DNA from: Collimonas sp. OK242 | GTDB lineage: Bacteria > Pseudomonadota > Gammaproteobacteria > Burkholderiales > Burkholderiaceae_D | Direction of reading: 5' to 3' | Assembly (NCBI RefSeq): GCF_900107095.1 | Contig: NZ_FNOR01000014.1 | Coordinates: forward strand, 1 to 64,000 | DNA length: 64,000 bases | Shown here: one piece after another, positions 56,286 to 64,000 of the stretch | Layout of the letters: every line of letters starts with the position of its first letter | Position numbering within the stretch: the first letter of the stretch is position 1 | Translations under genes and position numbers: made by a program | Notes under the pieces: model-generated | What the model was told of the DNA's origin: nothing | The model's database searches: none | Seen by the model: only the letters and a program-made list of their open reading frames with translations

Positions 56286-57100
56286 GACCGGCCTCGCGCC
56301 AGCCACAGACGGCGCGCCAGCAGGCGCGGCGCGCGTATGAGCATGCCAAAAAACAAGGTCGCGTGCATACGCGAGATCAGCACATTGTCGAGACCAACCC
56401 GAAAATGCGACACGCCGTCCATGGGGTAAGTCACGCGAGTCGGCAGATTGACGACCGGCACGCCATCCCAGTGCAAACGCACCAGTACCTCGGTATCGAA
56501 ATCCATCCGCGCGCCGAGTTGTTTACGCTGCGTCAGGTGCATCAAGGACGGCAAGGGATAGACCCGGAATCCGCACATCGAATCCTTGATATCCAACGAC
56601 AGGGTATTGATCCAGACCCAGACATGCGTCAGATAGCGCCCATAGAAACGCACCGACGGCACGCTGTCGTCATATTGCGGACAACCGGCAATCAAGCTTT
56701 GCGGCTGGGCAGCGGCCTGCTGCAAAAACCGCGGGATGTCGTCAGTGCAGTGCTGGCCGTCGGCGTCGATCTGCAACGCATGGGTGTAACCTGCGGCGGC
56801 AGCATGCCGGACAGCCGTCAACACCGCCCCGCCCTTGCCGCGATTGGCGGCATGGCGCAACAAGGTGACCCGCTGCGGATGAGCGGCGGCCAATTCATCA
56901 AGCACCGCCGCGCACGAGGCTGAACTGGCATCGTCTACCAATATGCAAGGCAAGCCGTGCGCCAGTACTGCCGCCAGCACCGTGCCGATGGCGTGTTCAT
57001 GGTCGTAGACCGGGATAAGCGCGCATGGCCTGAATTGGGCGGCTTCATGTCCGACCTCATGCGCGGGATTCAATGCAGGCATCATTTCAGCTTGCTGCAT
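56282..57100 (-). CDS. Family 2 glycosyltransferase (APE cluster)
   Basis: This GT-A fold enzyme (272 aa) has the nucleotide-binding IPVYDHEHAIGTVL, CILVDDASS, and the DxD-like QIDADGQH. It probably adds a sugar to the lipid anchor. ATG 57100 (MQQAEMMPALN) lies within the end of the ligase gene after GGGGG. An ATG eleven codons upstream would lengthen it without conserved residues. Confidence 0.85.
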   Translation of the reverse strand: MQQAEMMPALNPAHEVGHEAAQFRPCALIPVYDHEHAIGTVLAAVLAHGLPCILVDDASSASCAAVLDELAAAHPQRVTLLRHAANRGKGGAVLTAVRHAAAAGYTHALQIDADGQHCTDDIPRFLQQAAAQPQSLIAGCPQYDDSVPSVRFYGRYLTHVWVWINTLSLDIKDSMCGFRVYPLPSLMHLTQRKQLGARMDFDTEVLVRLHWDGVPVVNLPTRVTYPMDGVSHFRVGLDNVLISRMHATLFFGMLIRAPRLLARRLWLARGRS

Positions 57101-58898
57101 GGCTGCCCCCAAACGTGACGCGGCCGCTGGCATGCTGCCCGGCCGTCGAAGCCATGCGAAACGCCAGGCTGCTTTTTTGAGGATCGTGCAGCAACTCCAG
57201 TTGCACGACCGCGCCTGGCAAAATCACCCGTTGAAATTTCAAGCCGAGCATGCCGAGGAAATGCGGCGCCAGTGCAAAATATTGCCGTCCATAGCTGATC
57301 GCCCAGTCGAGTTGCACCACGCCAGGCAAAATCGGCGCACCATCAAAGTGGCCGTTGAAATACAGGAGATTGGCCGGCACGGTCAACTCCAGCAATATGC
57401 GATGGGTTTCCTGTTCCAGTACACGCACGAGCGGCTTGCGCGGAAGCTCGGCCAGGTCCGAGCTGGCGGGCGCAGGCGATTCCAGCAGCGCCAGCAAATC
57501 GGCGCGGGTGGTCTTGCCTTGTGCATTCACCGGCATCGCGTCCAGATAACGCCAGCTGCGCGGCAGCGCAACCGCTTCCACCGCATGCGCCATGCCGTTG
57601 CGCAGCATGCGATTCAAGGCCAGCTTGCCTTGCGTTGCCAGAATCTGCAGGCCGGCAGCGGACAGCACAACGAAGGCGGCAATCCGCTGCCGTTGCCGCG
57701 GACTGAACTCTGACGTCGATTCGGCCCCTGACTCTGGCTGTTCCAGCAACAACACGCGCACATCTGCCACCTGCGCCATTGCTTTCAGTTGCCGCTCCAA
57801 TGCGTCCAGGGAGATGCGTTTTTCTTCGACCTTGACGATGCGATCGATGCGTCCTTCCAAACGAAAACGCTGCGGGTCGATAAACTGCACCTGATCAGCC
57901 AATGCGTACCAATCGGAGTCAGGCAAATGGGGCGAGCAGATTTCAAGCACGTTGTCGTTAGCGGCGACGCGCCACCTAATCGCAGGCATCACTTGCCAGC
58001 TGTCGTCTGCGCCGGCGCCACGTTGGCGCCAGGCCACGCCGCCGGTTTCAGAACTGCCGTACACCTCAAGCGGAATCGATCCCAGCAGCGCCCCGGCGGC
58101 AAAGGCGATTTCTGCCTCCAACGGACCGCCGGATGAAAATATGGCACGTATCGAAGCGGCCTGATCTTGCGCAAACGTGGCAGGCAGCCGTCTCAGGTGG
58201 GCAGGACTGGAGATCAGGACGACTGGTTTGCCACCTGGTGGCGGCTGCAGCTCTTCCAGATAAGCGATTTGCTGAGCGTGTATTGCGCGGCCGTTAGTCA
58301 AGGGCCACAGTATCTTGAACAGTAATCCATAAATATGCTGGTGCGAGACCGTTGCGACGACATCGGCGTTGCCGATCCTGTCGCCAAACAACTGTTCCAG
58401 AGACGCCACTTCGGTGGCCAGCTGAGACAAAAATTTTGGTACCGCTTGCGGTTCGCCGGTACTGCCCGAGGTATAAATCACCAATCCGGGAAAATCCGGC
58501 AGCAAGGCTTTGAATTCGGCTGCTGTCTGGCTAGGGCTATCGTCGTCGATATCGAGACTCAACGGCGCATATCGGGGCGGGAATTCACCCAGGTAGCCGT
58601 CTACCAGCGCACTCAGATTGGCGCAGGTGGCAGGCAACGCATCGCCCGGCAAATAAATGGTCTTGTCGGCTTGCCATGCGCCCAGCAAGATGCAGGCAAA
58701 GGTGGCGCTATCGCTTGAATACAAGGCGAAGCGCGATCCGGCCTGGCGCGACAGCAAGCGCCGCCAGGCGGCAACTTGCGCAAGCAGATAGGCATAGCTG
58801 AGCGGCTTGCCGTCGCGCCATGCGAACGGGCGCTCCTGCCCTTGGTGGTGACCGGGCAGCGCACGCAATAAGGTCAGCAAATCAGGGGGATTAAACAT
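57087..58898 (-). CDS. AMP-dependent acyl ligase fused to a hotdog dehydratase (ApeH/ApeI-like)
   Basis: Residues 1 to about 480 are an ANL-family ligase (YTSGSTGEPQAVPK, FSSGGPLEAE, YGSSETGG) that would activate the aryl starter acid and load it on an ACP. The last 110 residues form a hotdog domain (LYFNGHFDGAPILPGVVQLDW) of the FabA/FabZ type. In E. coli ApeH and ApeI are separate proteins, so this is a fusion of the two activities. I use ATG 58898, which overlaps the membrane-protein gene by eight bases. Confidence 0.88.
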   Translation of the reverse strand: MFNPPDLLTLLRALPGHHQGQERPFAWRDGKPLSYAYLLAQVAAWRRLLSRQAGSRFALYSSDSATFACILLGAWQADKTIYLPGDALPATCANLSALVDGYLGEFPPRYAPLSLDIDDDSPSQTAAEFKALLPDFPGLVIYTSGSTGEPQAVPKFLSQLATEVASLEQLFGDRIGNADVVATVSHQHIYGLLFKILWPLTNGRAIHAQQIAYLEELQPPPGGKPVVLISSPAHLRRLPATFAQDQAASIRAIFSSGGPLEAEIAFAAGALLGSIPLEVYGSSETGGVAWRQRGAGADDSWQVMPAIRWRVAANDNVLEICSPHLPDSDWYALADQVQFIDPQRFRLEGRIDRIVKVEEKRISLDALERQLKAMAQVADVRVLLLEQPESGAESTSEFSPRQRQRIAAFVVLSAAGLQILATQGKLALNRMLRNGMAHAVEAVALPRSWRYLDAMPVNAQGKTTRADLLALLESPAPASSDLAELPRKPLVRVLEQETHRILLELTVPANLLYFNGHFDGAPILPGVVQLDWAISYGRQYFALAPHFLGMLGLKFQRVILPGAVVQLELLHDPQKSSLAFRMASTAGQHASGRVTFGGSHAAS

Positions 58899-59505
58899 GC
58901 TGACCATCCGCTTGCCCACCCAGCTGTGCCGCGAGTTGCCGATGACGGCGCCGGACAATGATCCTCACCAGATATTCAGCGGCAAACAAGCAGCCCATCA
59001 GGACATAAGCCAGGACGCCGTTGTAGAACGACCAGACGGCAGCAGAGGCCCAGATGGCGGTCAGCAGGGCCAGCGTGCCATTGACGACGAAAAAACCGCA
59101 CCATACCTGGGTAACCCGGCGCGTATAGGCAATCGCGTAGACCGGTAACGCCGGATCGCTCAGGCGGGCCATGCGCTCGATGACCGATGGCGGCGCATAC
59201 AGACTGTAGGCGAACACCGCCAACATGCCGAGATTGACCAGCACCGGATATAGCTTCAAAGGCAGCAATGCATTGTTCCATATCGCCAGCGCCGCCAGCA
59301 GCAAGGCGCCGGCCAGCCACCAGCGGCTGGCGCGATTCAGTTTCAAGGCCGGCAGACGGGTGGCTGCTGCCAGCACCAGCAACAGCGCAAGCAAGCGCGG
59401 CTCGACGCGCCCGTGTCCGAACCAGATCGCGAGCGGATAGAGCAAAGTGACCAGCAAGCTGACCAGGGTGGGCAAAAAGCGCCTGATAATGGGTAAATTC
59501 CGCAT
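58891..59505 (-). CDS. COG4648-type membrane protein (APE cluster)
   Basis: The 204-residue inner-membrane protein has about six helices (FLPTLVSLLVTLLYPLAIWF, LLALLLVLAAATRLPAL, LAGALLLAALAIWNNALL, and others) and a basic C-terminus. Homologues of this size accompany the ACP and ligase genes in APE clusters. Its molecular role is unknown. Confidence 0.8.
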   Translation of the reverse strand: MRNLPIIRRFLPTLVSLLVTLLYPLAIWFGHGRVEPRLLALLLVLAAATRLPALKLNRASRWWLAGALLLAALAIWNNALLPLKLYPVLVNLGMLAVFAYSLYAPPSVIERMARLSDPALPVYAIAYTRRVTQVWCGFFVVNGTLALLTAIWASAAVWSFYNGVLAYVLMGCLFAAEYLVRIIVRRRHRQLAAQLGGQADGQHV

Positions 59506-59529
59506 CCTGTGTGAAGATCCCTGGCGGTC

Positions 59530-59802
59530 TTACTTGCCATCCTCTGCCAGCAGGACAGCCAGCGCGTCGACCACGTCTTGCACGGTGCGGACGGCCTTGA
59601 ACACATCGGGCTGCAAGCGCTTGCCGGTGAGTTGCTTGAGCTTGACCACCAGATCCACCGCATCGATGCTATCGATATCCAGATCCGTATACAGATTGGC
59701 TTGCGGCGTCACCTGCTCCTTGTCGATTTCGAACATTTCATGCAACACATTCACCAGCCACAGGTAAATTTCTTCCTTGCTCATGGAATTGGTCAATATC
59801 AT
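59530..59802 (-). CDS. Acyl carrier protein (second)
   Basis: The 90-residue ACP has the attachment motif LDIDSIDAVDL, whose Ser receives phosphopantetheine. It corresponds to ApeF or ApeE of E. coli. ATG 59802 has a GGTGTG-like ribosome site; an internal ATG six codons later is possible. It lies 9 bp after the other ACP gene. Confidence 0.92.
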   Translation of the reverse strand: MILTNSMSKEEIYLWLVNVLHEMFEIDKEQVTPQANLYTDLDIDSIDAVDLVVKLKQLTGKRLQPDVFKAVRTVQDVVDALAVLLAEDGK

Positions 59803-59811
59803 GTCACACCG

Positions 59812-60072
59812 TCACTTCTTTCTATTGCTGGCAATCATCGCAGCCAGCGCGCGTACCGATGCAAAATGGTTACGTGTCTCCGCCGAGTCTGCCGACAATG
59901 AAATGCCGTAGCGCTTTTGGATCGCCACGCCCAACTCCAGCGCGTCGATCGAATCCAGGCCGAGACCGTCGACAAACAACGGCGCGTCGGTGACGATATC
60001 GGCCGTAGTGATATCTTCCAACTGCAGAACATCGATGATGATCTGCTTCACTTCTTCTTCAAGCTGCTGCAT
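59812..60072 (-). CDS. Acyl carrier protein (first)
   Basis: The 86-residue ACP has the motif LGLDSIDALEL and a typical four-helix pattern (EEEVKQIIIDVLQLEDI). One of the two ACPs probably carries the aryl starter and the other the growing polyene, as described for ApeE/ApeF. Its start overlaps the acyltransferase stop by 14 bases. Confidence 0.93.
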   Translation of the reverse strand: MQQLEEEVKQIIIDVLQLEDITTADIVTDAPLFVDGLGLDSIDALELGVAIQKRYGISLSADSAETRNHFASVRALAAMIASNRKK

Positions 60073-60838
60073 AGCCCTGGCTTTCTTTCCTAAAATAATC
60101 TTGCAGATGGGCAGTTAAATGCCTTGCTGCCAATACTTCGCTACCGGCTTTTGCCAAAAATTCGTGTACGTCTATATCCTCTTTCACTTCAATGCTGAAA
60201 TGCGCCGCTACCGGCGGCACCTGCCACCACTTGCTGCCCTTGCCCAAAGTCGGCGGCAGGCAACGGATCACTACCGGCGTCACATTTGACAAACTGCGCA
60301 CGGCGATATTGGCGGCACCGCGTTTTAAGCTGATTTGACCATCACCGTCAGTGCGAGTGCCCTCCGGAAAAACAATCAGGTTGCTGCCGCGCCGCAGGGA
60401 GCTGATGCAATCCTCGATCAGCCCGCTGCCGCGGTCGTTGCTGATGTAGCCGGCGGCGCTGACCGGCCCGCGCGTAAACGGATTATCCCAGAGCCGGTCT
60501 TTGACTATGCAGTCCGCACGTTTGACAAAAGCCATCAGGAACACGGTGTCAATCAAGGTCGGGTGGTTTGCCAATATCAACAAGCCTTGCCGCTCCAATC
60601 GCTCCAGTCCGCTAATTTCGTAGTTCAGCACGCCCAGCCATCGCATACATCCGACAAAGCCGCGAAATGCCAGCCGAATCACACGGCGCGCTGCCGATAT
60701 GCGCAGTTGCCGCTCCCAAATAAGCAGATTCATTACCGGGAAAACCGTGACACGCAAGAGCAAGCCGCCGACGGCAAACAGTACAAAGCTGAAACCGGTT
60801 GCCAGCACGCGCCAATAGCGATTGGCGCGCTTAAGCAA
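60059..60838 (-). CDS. PlsC-type lysophospholipid acyltransferase (APE cluster)
   Basis: This inner-membrane 1-acylglycerol-phosphate acyltransferase homologue has LANHPTLID (H-x4-D) and FPEGTRTDGD. The open frame extends 50 codons further upstream, but that part would overlap the ketosynthase-like gene by over 150 bases. I choose TTG 60838, where GGAGG lies four bases upstream and the product begins with KRANRYWR before a membrane helix (259 aa, normal for the family). It may build the glycerolipid anchor of the pigment. Confidence 0.85.
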   Translation of the reverse strand: MLKRANRYWRVLATGFSFVLFAVGGLLLRVTVFPVMNLLIWERQLRISAARRVIRLAFRGFVGCMRWLGVLNYEISGLERLERQGLLILANHPTLIDTVFLMAFVKRADCIVKDRLWDNPFTRGPVSAAGYISNDRGSGLIEDCISSLRRGSNLIVFPEGTRTDGDGQISLKRGAANIAVRSLSNVTPVVIRCLPPTLGKGSKWWQVPPVAAHFSIEVKEDIDVHEFLAKAGSEVLAARHLTAHLQDYFRKESQGYAAA

Positions 60839-61616
60839 GACGCCTCCAGCACCATCGGCGGCCGTCGATGGTTCGGACCAACTCGGGATCTTGACGTAAA
60901 TAAAAGGCCAACACTTCCAAACCGGCGGGTTGGCGGCCGCTGTCTGACTCTTGTTCCATTGCATCCATTTCATCTCCAGCCTGCCCACACCAGGACAGAG
61001 AAATGGTACTACCCGATTCCACGCTTGCCAGCTGTTCTGCCTGCGCGGATTGGATTAACCACGCCCAAGCAAATGGCTGTTCCCGGCAATCCTGGTATTC
61101 TTCAAATATCTCAGGCAAAAAACCGTCATAAACCACCAGCAACACCTCAGCCGCACCGTCCGCAAGCAGGCCGCAGGCTTCAATTACCGCATGTTCTACG
61201 CCACTGTGGCCGGCTGCCAAGGCCGCATGACTGGCCTGATCCTGACGAGCGATGGAAAATAAACCGGCAGCAGCATTATGGACTGACAAACTGAAAGAGG
61301 TGGGAGACAGAGGCTGCTCTTGAGCAAGGTCGGCCAGCAACTCTACCGAGCGCACGCACTCGCCGTGACGAGAACAAAACACGGTCGGCACATCGGCCTT
61401 GCCGTCGAGACAACGATAAGCCGCTTCCAATGCCATTTTGCCCATGGCGCCTGCACGCCGGCGCAACATGGCAGGCATGGCTGAAACAGCAGCTTCGCCA
61501 TTGCCGGTAATGACATAGGGATGGCTGGCCCATGCCAGCCAAGCGGCAGCCGTATCCAGTCCAGGCGCCCATGCCGCGTCAGCTACAATTGAAAACCTGA
61601 CACCTCCGAGTTTCAT
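60831..61616 (-). CDS. apeC: Beta-ketoacyl-synthase-like chain-length factor (ApeC-like)
   Basis: The 261-residue protein is a short ketosynthase-fold subunit. FCSRHGECVRSVELLADLAQ and SPTSFSLSVHNAAAGLFSI align with the thiolase-fold N-half, but the nucleophilic Cys position is replaced (SVHNAAAG). This fits the inactive partner of the ApeO heterodimer. ATG 61616 has GGAG nine bases upstream and is preferred over ATG 61631. It is the first gene of the 19-gene cluster. Confidence 0.82.
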   Translation of the reverse strand: MKLGGVRFSIVADAAWAPGLDTAAAWLAWASHPYVITGNGEAAVSAMPAMLRRRAGAMGKMALEAAYRCLDGKADVPTVFCSRHGECVRSVELLADLAQEQPLSPTSFSLSVHNAAAGLFSIARQDQASHAALAAGHSGVEHAVIEACGLLADGAAEVLLVVYDGFLPEIFEEYQDCREQPFAWAWLIQSAQAEQLASVESGSTISLSWCGQAGDEMDAMEQESDSGRQPAGLEVLAFYLRQDPELVRTIDGRRWCWRRLA

Positions 61617-61946
61617 CTCACCATTCTCCAACGCCCGTCAAATCGATTTCATGTTCTGCCAGCAATCTTGGGAGTTGAGCCGATCGCAATTCCAGTCGTA
61701 ATTTCAATCATAATCCTTGCATTTCGCGCGGCATTATAAGCTATATACCGCAGAGAAATATTATTAATCATGCACTATCTCTATCTTTAAGCTTTTCTTA
61801 CAATCCCTTATGGTAAGGCTTGTTTTTACGCCGAAATATACAGCAAGTTTTAACATAAAGAACGGCGTAAAACCGATCATTTTCATTCAGTTACAGTCAT
61901 TCTGATGATCGGAAACAACACAATCCTGGCGGCTTGAGATCGGCGA
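61617..61946. other. AT-rich control region of the APE cluster
   Basis: 330 bases without a convincing gene, clearly more AT-rich than the neighbouring genes (for example 61741-61800). The APE promoter should lie here. AT-rich, bent-type DNA of this sort is a usual target of H-NS-like silencers, which is inference. Confidence 0.45.
61733..61738 (-). promoter_or_regulatory. Candidate -10 (TATAAT) of the APE operon
   Basis: A perfect TATAAT on the minus strand lies about 115 bases before the first APE start. The hexamer 17 bp upstream (ATATTT) is a poor -35, so an activator may be required. Confidence 0.35.
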
Positions 61947-62138
61947 CTACCCTTGCCGACGTGGATAGCCCTCGGCGGTAATCCGTTGCCAGACCTTGGT
62001 TTTCTCTTCCTCGGTCATGAAGACCCAATGGGCAACCTCATTAACGGTACGACCACAACCGCGACAAACGTCGTCGAAAGTGGTGGAACAAACCGCCACG
62101 CATGGGGTATCGGGACGTTGCGGAGGAGACTCTGACAT
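61947..62138 (-). CDS. DUF1289 protein
   Basis: This small cysteine-rich protein (63 aa from ATG 62138) has the DUF1289 pattern CVAVCSTTFDDVCRGCGRTVNEVAHW, with four Cys that probably bind metal. The longer frame (18 codons more) has no conserved residues. Its function is unknown. It is alone on the minus strand between the APE control region and the TetR gene. Confidence 0.88.
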   Translation of the reverse strand: MSESPPQRPDTPCVAVCSTTFDDVCRGCGRTVNEVAHWVFMTEEEKTKVWQRITAEGYPRRQG

Positions 62139-62393
62139 GCTGACCTTTGAATATGTAAAGCGTTGCCGGGATATCGGCAGCAGGCGCGCCATTTTATAAC
62201 AGCGGCAGGACGACTGCGCTGATTAGGTGTGCTCGGAAACAGGGATCCGCGCTGAGTCAAGCAAATATGTTCACTATCATTTCAGCGACGCAAACAACGA
62301 CGATAGGCAAGAAGCAATATACAATCTTCACTGAATATATTTGCCAATTGGTAAAACAGCATTGCGGACTGGATATCAGAAAGAAAATAAGTC
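62139..62393. other. Divergent spacer, DUF1289 / TetR gene
   Basis: 255 bases, AT-rich towards the TetR gene. It should contain both promoters and possibly the TetR operator. I see no clear palindrome. Confidence 0.35.
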
Positions 62394-63059
62394 ATGGAGC
62401 AAAAGGCGCCGCGTCGCACCCGCGAAAAAATCATGGATCTGTCGCTGCGACTCTTCAATGAGTTCGGCGAACCCAATATCACCACCACCATCATCGCCGA
62501 CGAGATGAAAATCTCGCCGGGAAACCTGTACTACCACTTTCGCAACAAGGACGATATCGTCAATTCGATTTTCGTCACGTTCGAGGAAGAAATCAGCCGC
62601 ATGCTGGCCATGACGCAAGGGCAGCGCCCTACCATGCACGACGTCTGGCACTATCTGCACCACATGTTCCAGCTGATCTGGCGCTATCGCTTCTTCTATC
62701 GCGATCTCAACGACCTGCTGTCTCGCAATCGCACCCTGGAACTCCACTTCAAGGAAATCTTCGGTCACAAGATAGCCGTGGTCAAAGAGTTATGCCATGG
62801 TTTGCAAGAAGATCAGGCGCTGCATGCCAGCCCGGCCGAGATCGACGCCCTGTCGTCCAACATGGTGGTGGTAGCCAGCTACTGGCTGTCCTACCAGTAC
62901 GTCCTGAATCCGCGCCAATATACGGAACAGGCGGTAGTGGAACATGCGCTGGCGAGCGGCTGCTACCAGGTGCTGGCACTGATGCAACCCTATCTGCGCG
63001 GCGAAACGCTGGTCCATTTTGAACAACTGAAGACCAAATATTTGCAAAGCACGGTCTGA
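62394..63059 (+). CDS. TetR-family transcriptional regulator
   Basis: The 221-residue protein has an N-terminal TetR HTH (RTREKIMDLSLRLFNEFGEPNITTTIIADEMKISPGNLYYHFRNKDDIV) and an all-helical C-terminal ligand domain related to the TetR_C_33-like group found with LOG or fatty-acid genes. Its stop overlaps the LOG start (TGATG), so the two are coupled. Ligand and targets are unknown; it could also act on the nearby APE cluster, but no evidence shows this. Confidence 0.9.
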   Translation: MEQKAPRRTREKIMDLSLRLFNEFGEPNITTTIIADEMKISPGNLYYHFRNKDDIVNSIFVTFEEEISRMLAMTQGQRPTMHDVWHYLHHMFQLIWRYRFFYRDLNDLLSRNRTLELHFKEIFGHKIAVVKELCHGLQEDQALHASPAEIDALSSNMVVVASYWLSYQYVLNPRQYTEQAVVEHALASGCYQVLALMQPYLRGETLVHFEQLKTKYLQSTV

Positions 63060-63640
63060 TGAAATTTCTCTGCATTTATTGCGGCTCCTCTCCCGGCGCG
63101 ACACCGGTCTATGCGCAAGCAGCGCGCGCACTGGCGCAAGCCATGGTCGAACAGCATATCGCGCTGGTGTATGGCGGCGGCAATGTCGGCCTGATGGGAA
63201 TTATTGCCGATGAAGTCATGCGCCTGGGCGGCCAGGCCACCGGCGTCATCCCGGAAGCATTGCTGAAAAAAGAACTAGGTCACAACGGCCTGACGCAACT
63301 GCATATCGTCAAGGACATGCATGAGCGCAAAGCGATGATGGCCGACCTGTCCGATGGCTTTATCGCCATGCCGGGCGGTGTCGGCACGCTGGAAGAATTG
63401 TTTGAGGTATTTACCTGGGCTCAATTGGGATTCCACCAGAAACCGATAGGCTTGCTGAACGTCGACGGTTTTTACGACGGTTTGCTGCAGTTCATCCAGC
63501 ACATGGTGTCGCAACGCTTCCTGAAAGGCGAGCAGGCGGATATCCTGATAGCGGAAGCGCAGCCCGCGGACTTGCTGCAGCGGTTCAGGTCGTTTGTGCC
63601 GCATCACCTGCCGAAATGGCTGGACCGCAACACCATCTGA
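63059..63640 (+). CDS. LOG family protein (TIGR00730)
   Basis: This Rossmann-fold nucleotide phosphoribohydrolase (193 aa) has the signature PGGVGTLEELFEVFTWAQLG near residues 103-122 and YGGGNVGLMG near 40-50. Plant LOG enzymes release active cytokinin from its nucleotide; bacterial members (YgdH/PpnN-like short forms) hydrolyse nucleoside monophosphates. Its physiological substrate is not determined here. Confidence 0.93.
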   Translation: MKFLCIYCGSSPGATPVYAQAARALAQAMVEQHIALVYGGGNVGLMGIIADEVMRLGGQATGVIPEALLKKELGHNGLTQLHIVKDMHERKAMMADLSDGFIAMPGGVGTLEELFEVFTWAQLGFHQKPIGLLNVDGFYDGLLQFIQHMVSQRFLKGEQADILIAEAQPADLLQRFRSFVPHHLPKWLDRNTI

Positions 63641-63647
63641 AATGCAA

Positions 63648-63680
63648 ACGGGGTGGGCACACTCATAGTGCCCACCCCGT
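63648..63680. terminator. Stem-loop between convergent genes
   Basis: Arms acggggtgggcac (63648-63660) and gtgcccaccccgt (63668-63680) form a perfect 13-bp stem with a 7-base loop. No T-run follows on either strand, so termination strength is uncertain. Confidence 0.6.
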
Positions 63681-63697
63681 CGCATAACCCTGCCAGA

Positions 63698-64000
63698 CTA
63701 AGCCTGCAGCGCTTGCCGGAAATCTTCCACCAGGTCTGCCGTATCTTCAATCCCGATCGACACCCGTATCAGCGATTCGCTGATGCCCATGGCAGCGCGG
63801 CGCTCTGCTCCCATCTCATAGAAAATGGTATGCGCAACCGCGATGACCAGGGTGCGGTTGTCGCCCAGATGGGTGCCGGAGATCGCCAATTTCAGGCGGT
63901 TCAGGTAATCGAAACAATCGATTTCCGGCTTCAATTCAAAACTGAACAGATAACCGGACGCACGGAACAGATCGGCCGCCAACGCGTGTTGCGGATGTGA
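63698..64000 (-). CDS. Cys/Met-metabolism PLP-dependent enzyme, C-terminal part
   Basis: The last 100 codons of a gene cut by the window edge. RASGYLFSFELKPEIDCFDYLNRLKLAISGTHLGDNRTLVIA and SESLIRVSIGIEDTADLVEDFRQAL are the C-terminal domain signature of the cystathionine gamma-synthase / O-acetylhomoserine sulfhydrylase / methionine gamma-lyase family. The family member cannot be decided without the active-site half. Confidence 0.88.
   Translation of the reverse strand, partial: SHPQHALAADLFRASGYLFSFELKPEIDCFDYLNRLKLAISGTHLGDNRTLVIAVAHTIFYEMGAERRAAMGISESLIRVSIGIEDTADLVEDFRQALQA

Noticed and set aside
62394-63640. TetR-LOG pair considered as part of the APE cluster
   Set aside because: It is divergent and separated by the DUF1289 gene and a 330-base AT-rich region, with no sequence evidence for a link.

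Overview
The window is about 64 kb of chromosome from a betaproteobacterium, most likely Oxalobacteraceae and Collimonas-like (family-level inference). The evidence is the gene orders hflK-hflC-hisZ-purA, der-bamB-yfgM-hisS-ispG-rodZ-pilF-rlmN-ndk and surE-pcm-nlpD-rpoS-rlmD, a phasin gene, and a GC-rich, GC3-biased codon style from about 4.3 kb onward. No rRNA operon, CRISPR array or intact prophage is visible.

Region 1 (1-4.3 kb) is accessory DNA. It holds the 3' end of an IS3-type transposase, a frameshifted DUF3297 gene, an AT-richer pair encoding an FRG-domain protein and a nucleotidyltransferase, and a tRNA-Leu(CAG) gene with its own promoter and terminator. Beyond the tRNA lie three small unknown genes joined by ATGA overlaps. 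They follow a long leader that contains a promoter -10, an intrinsic-terminator hairpin and an ORF reading through that hairpin.

Region 2 (4.3-17.8 kb) is a myo-inositol catabolic locus. A sugar-type ABC transporter (binding protein, permease, ATPase) is followed by iolC (kinase fused to a DUF2090 domain), iolD, iolE and iolB. A divergent RpiR/SIS-type regulator precedes two Gfo/Idh dehydrogenases (iolG-like) and an MHS-type MFS permease. Similar GAAA-N4-TTTC-like sites lie in both control regions.

Region 3 (18-41 kb) is housekeeping: purine salvage and synthesis, hisZ, hflC/K/X, hfq, der, bamB, hisS, ispG, rodZ, pilF, rlmN, ndk, a Bax-inhibitor-1 family protein, rlmD, rpoS, nlpD, pcm and surE, then a phasin. 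Two points stand out. A similar, apparently structured sequence sits just upstream of both 23S rRNA methyltransferase genes, rlmN and rlmD, with a compensatory base change. Short AT-rich tandem duplications also recur in the spacers, several of them spanning stop codons.

Region 4 (42-43.8 kb) is a trio of lipoprotein genes: CsgG-like, DUF4810 and DUF799/GNA1162-like.

Region 5 (44-61.6 kb) is a 19-gene aryl-polyene (APE) type II polyketide cluster on the minus strand. It encodes a chain-length-factor-like ketosynthase, two ACPs, an AMP ligase with a C-terminal dehydratase domain, three acyl/glycosyl transferases, an aromatic ammonia-lyase, a thioesterase, a LolA-like carrier, an MMPL exporter, a flavin-halogenase-like oxidoreductase, a DUF3261 lipoprotein, KS-DH-KR-KS and a phosphopantetheinyl transferase. 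The expected product is an aryl-polyene pigment lipid carried to the outer membrane.

Region 6 (61.9-64 kb) holds a DUF1289 protein, a TetR regulator overlapping a LOG-family hydrolase, and the 3' end of a Cys/Met-metabolism PLP enzyme gene cut by the window edge.
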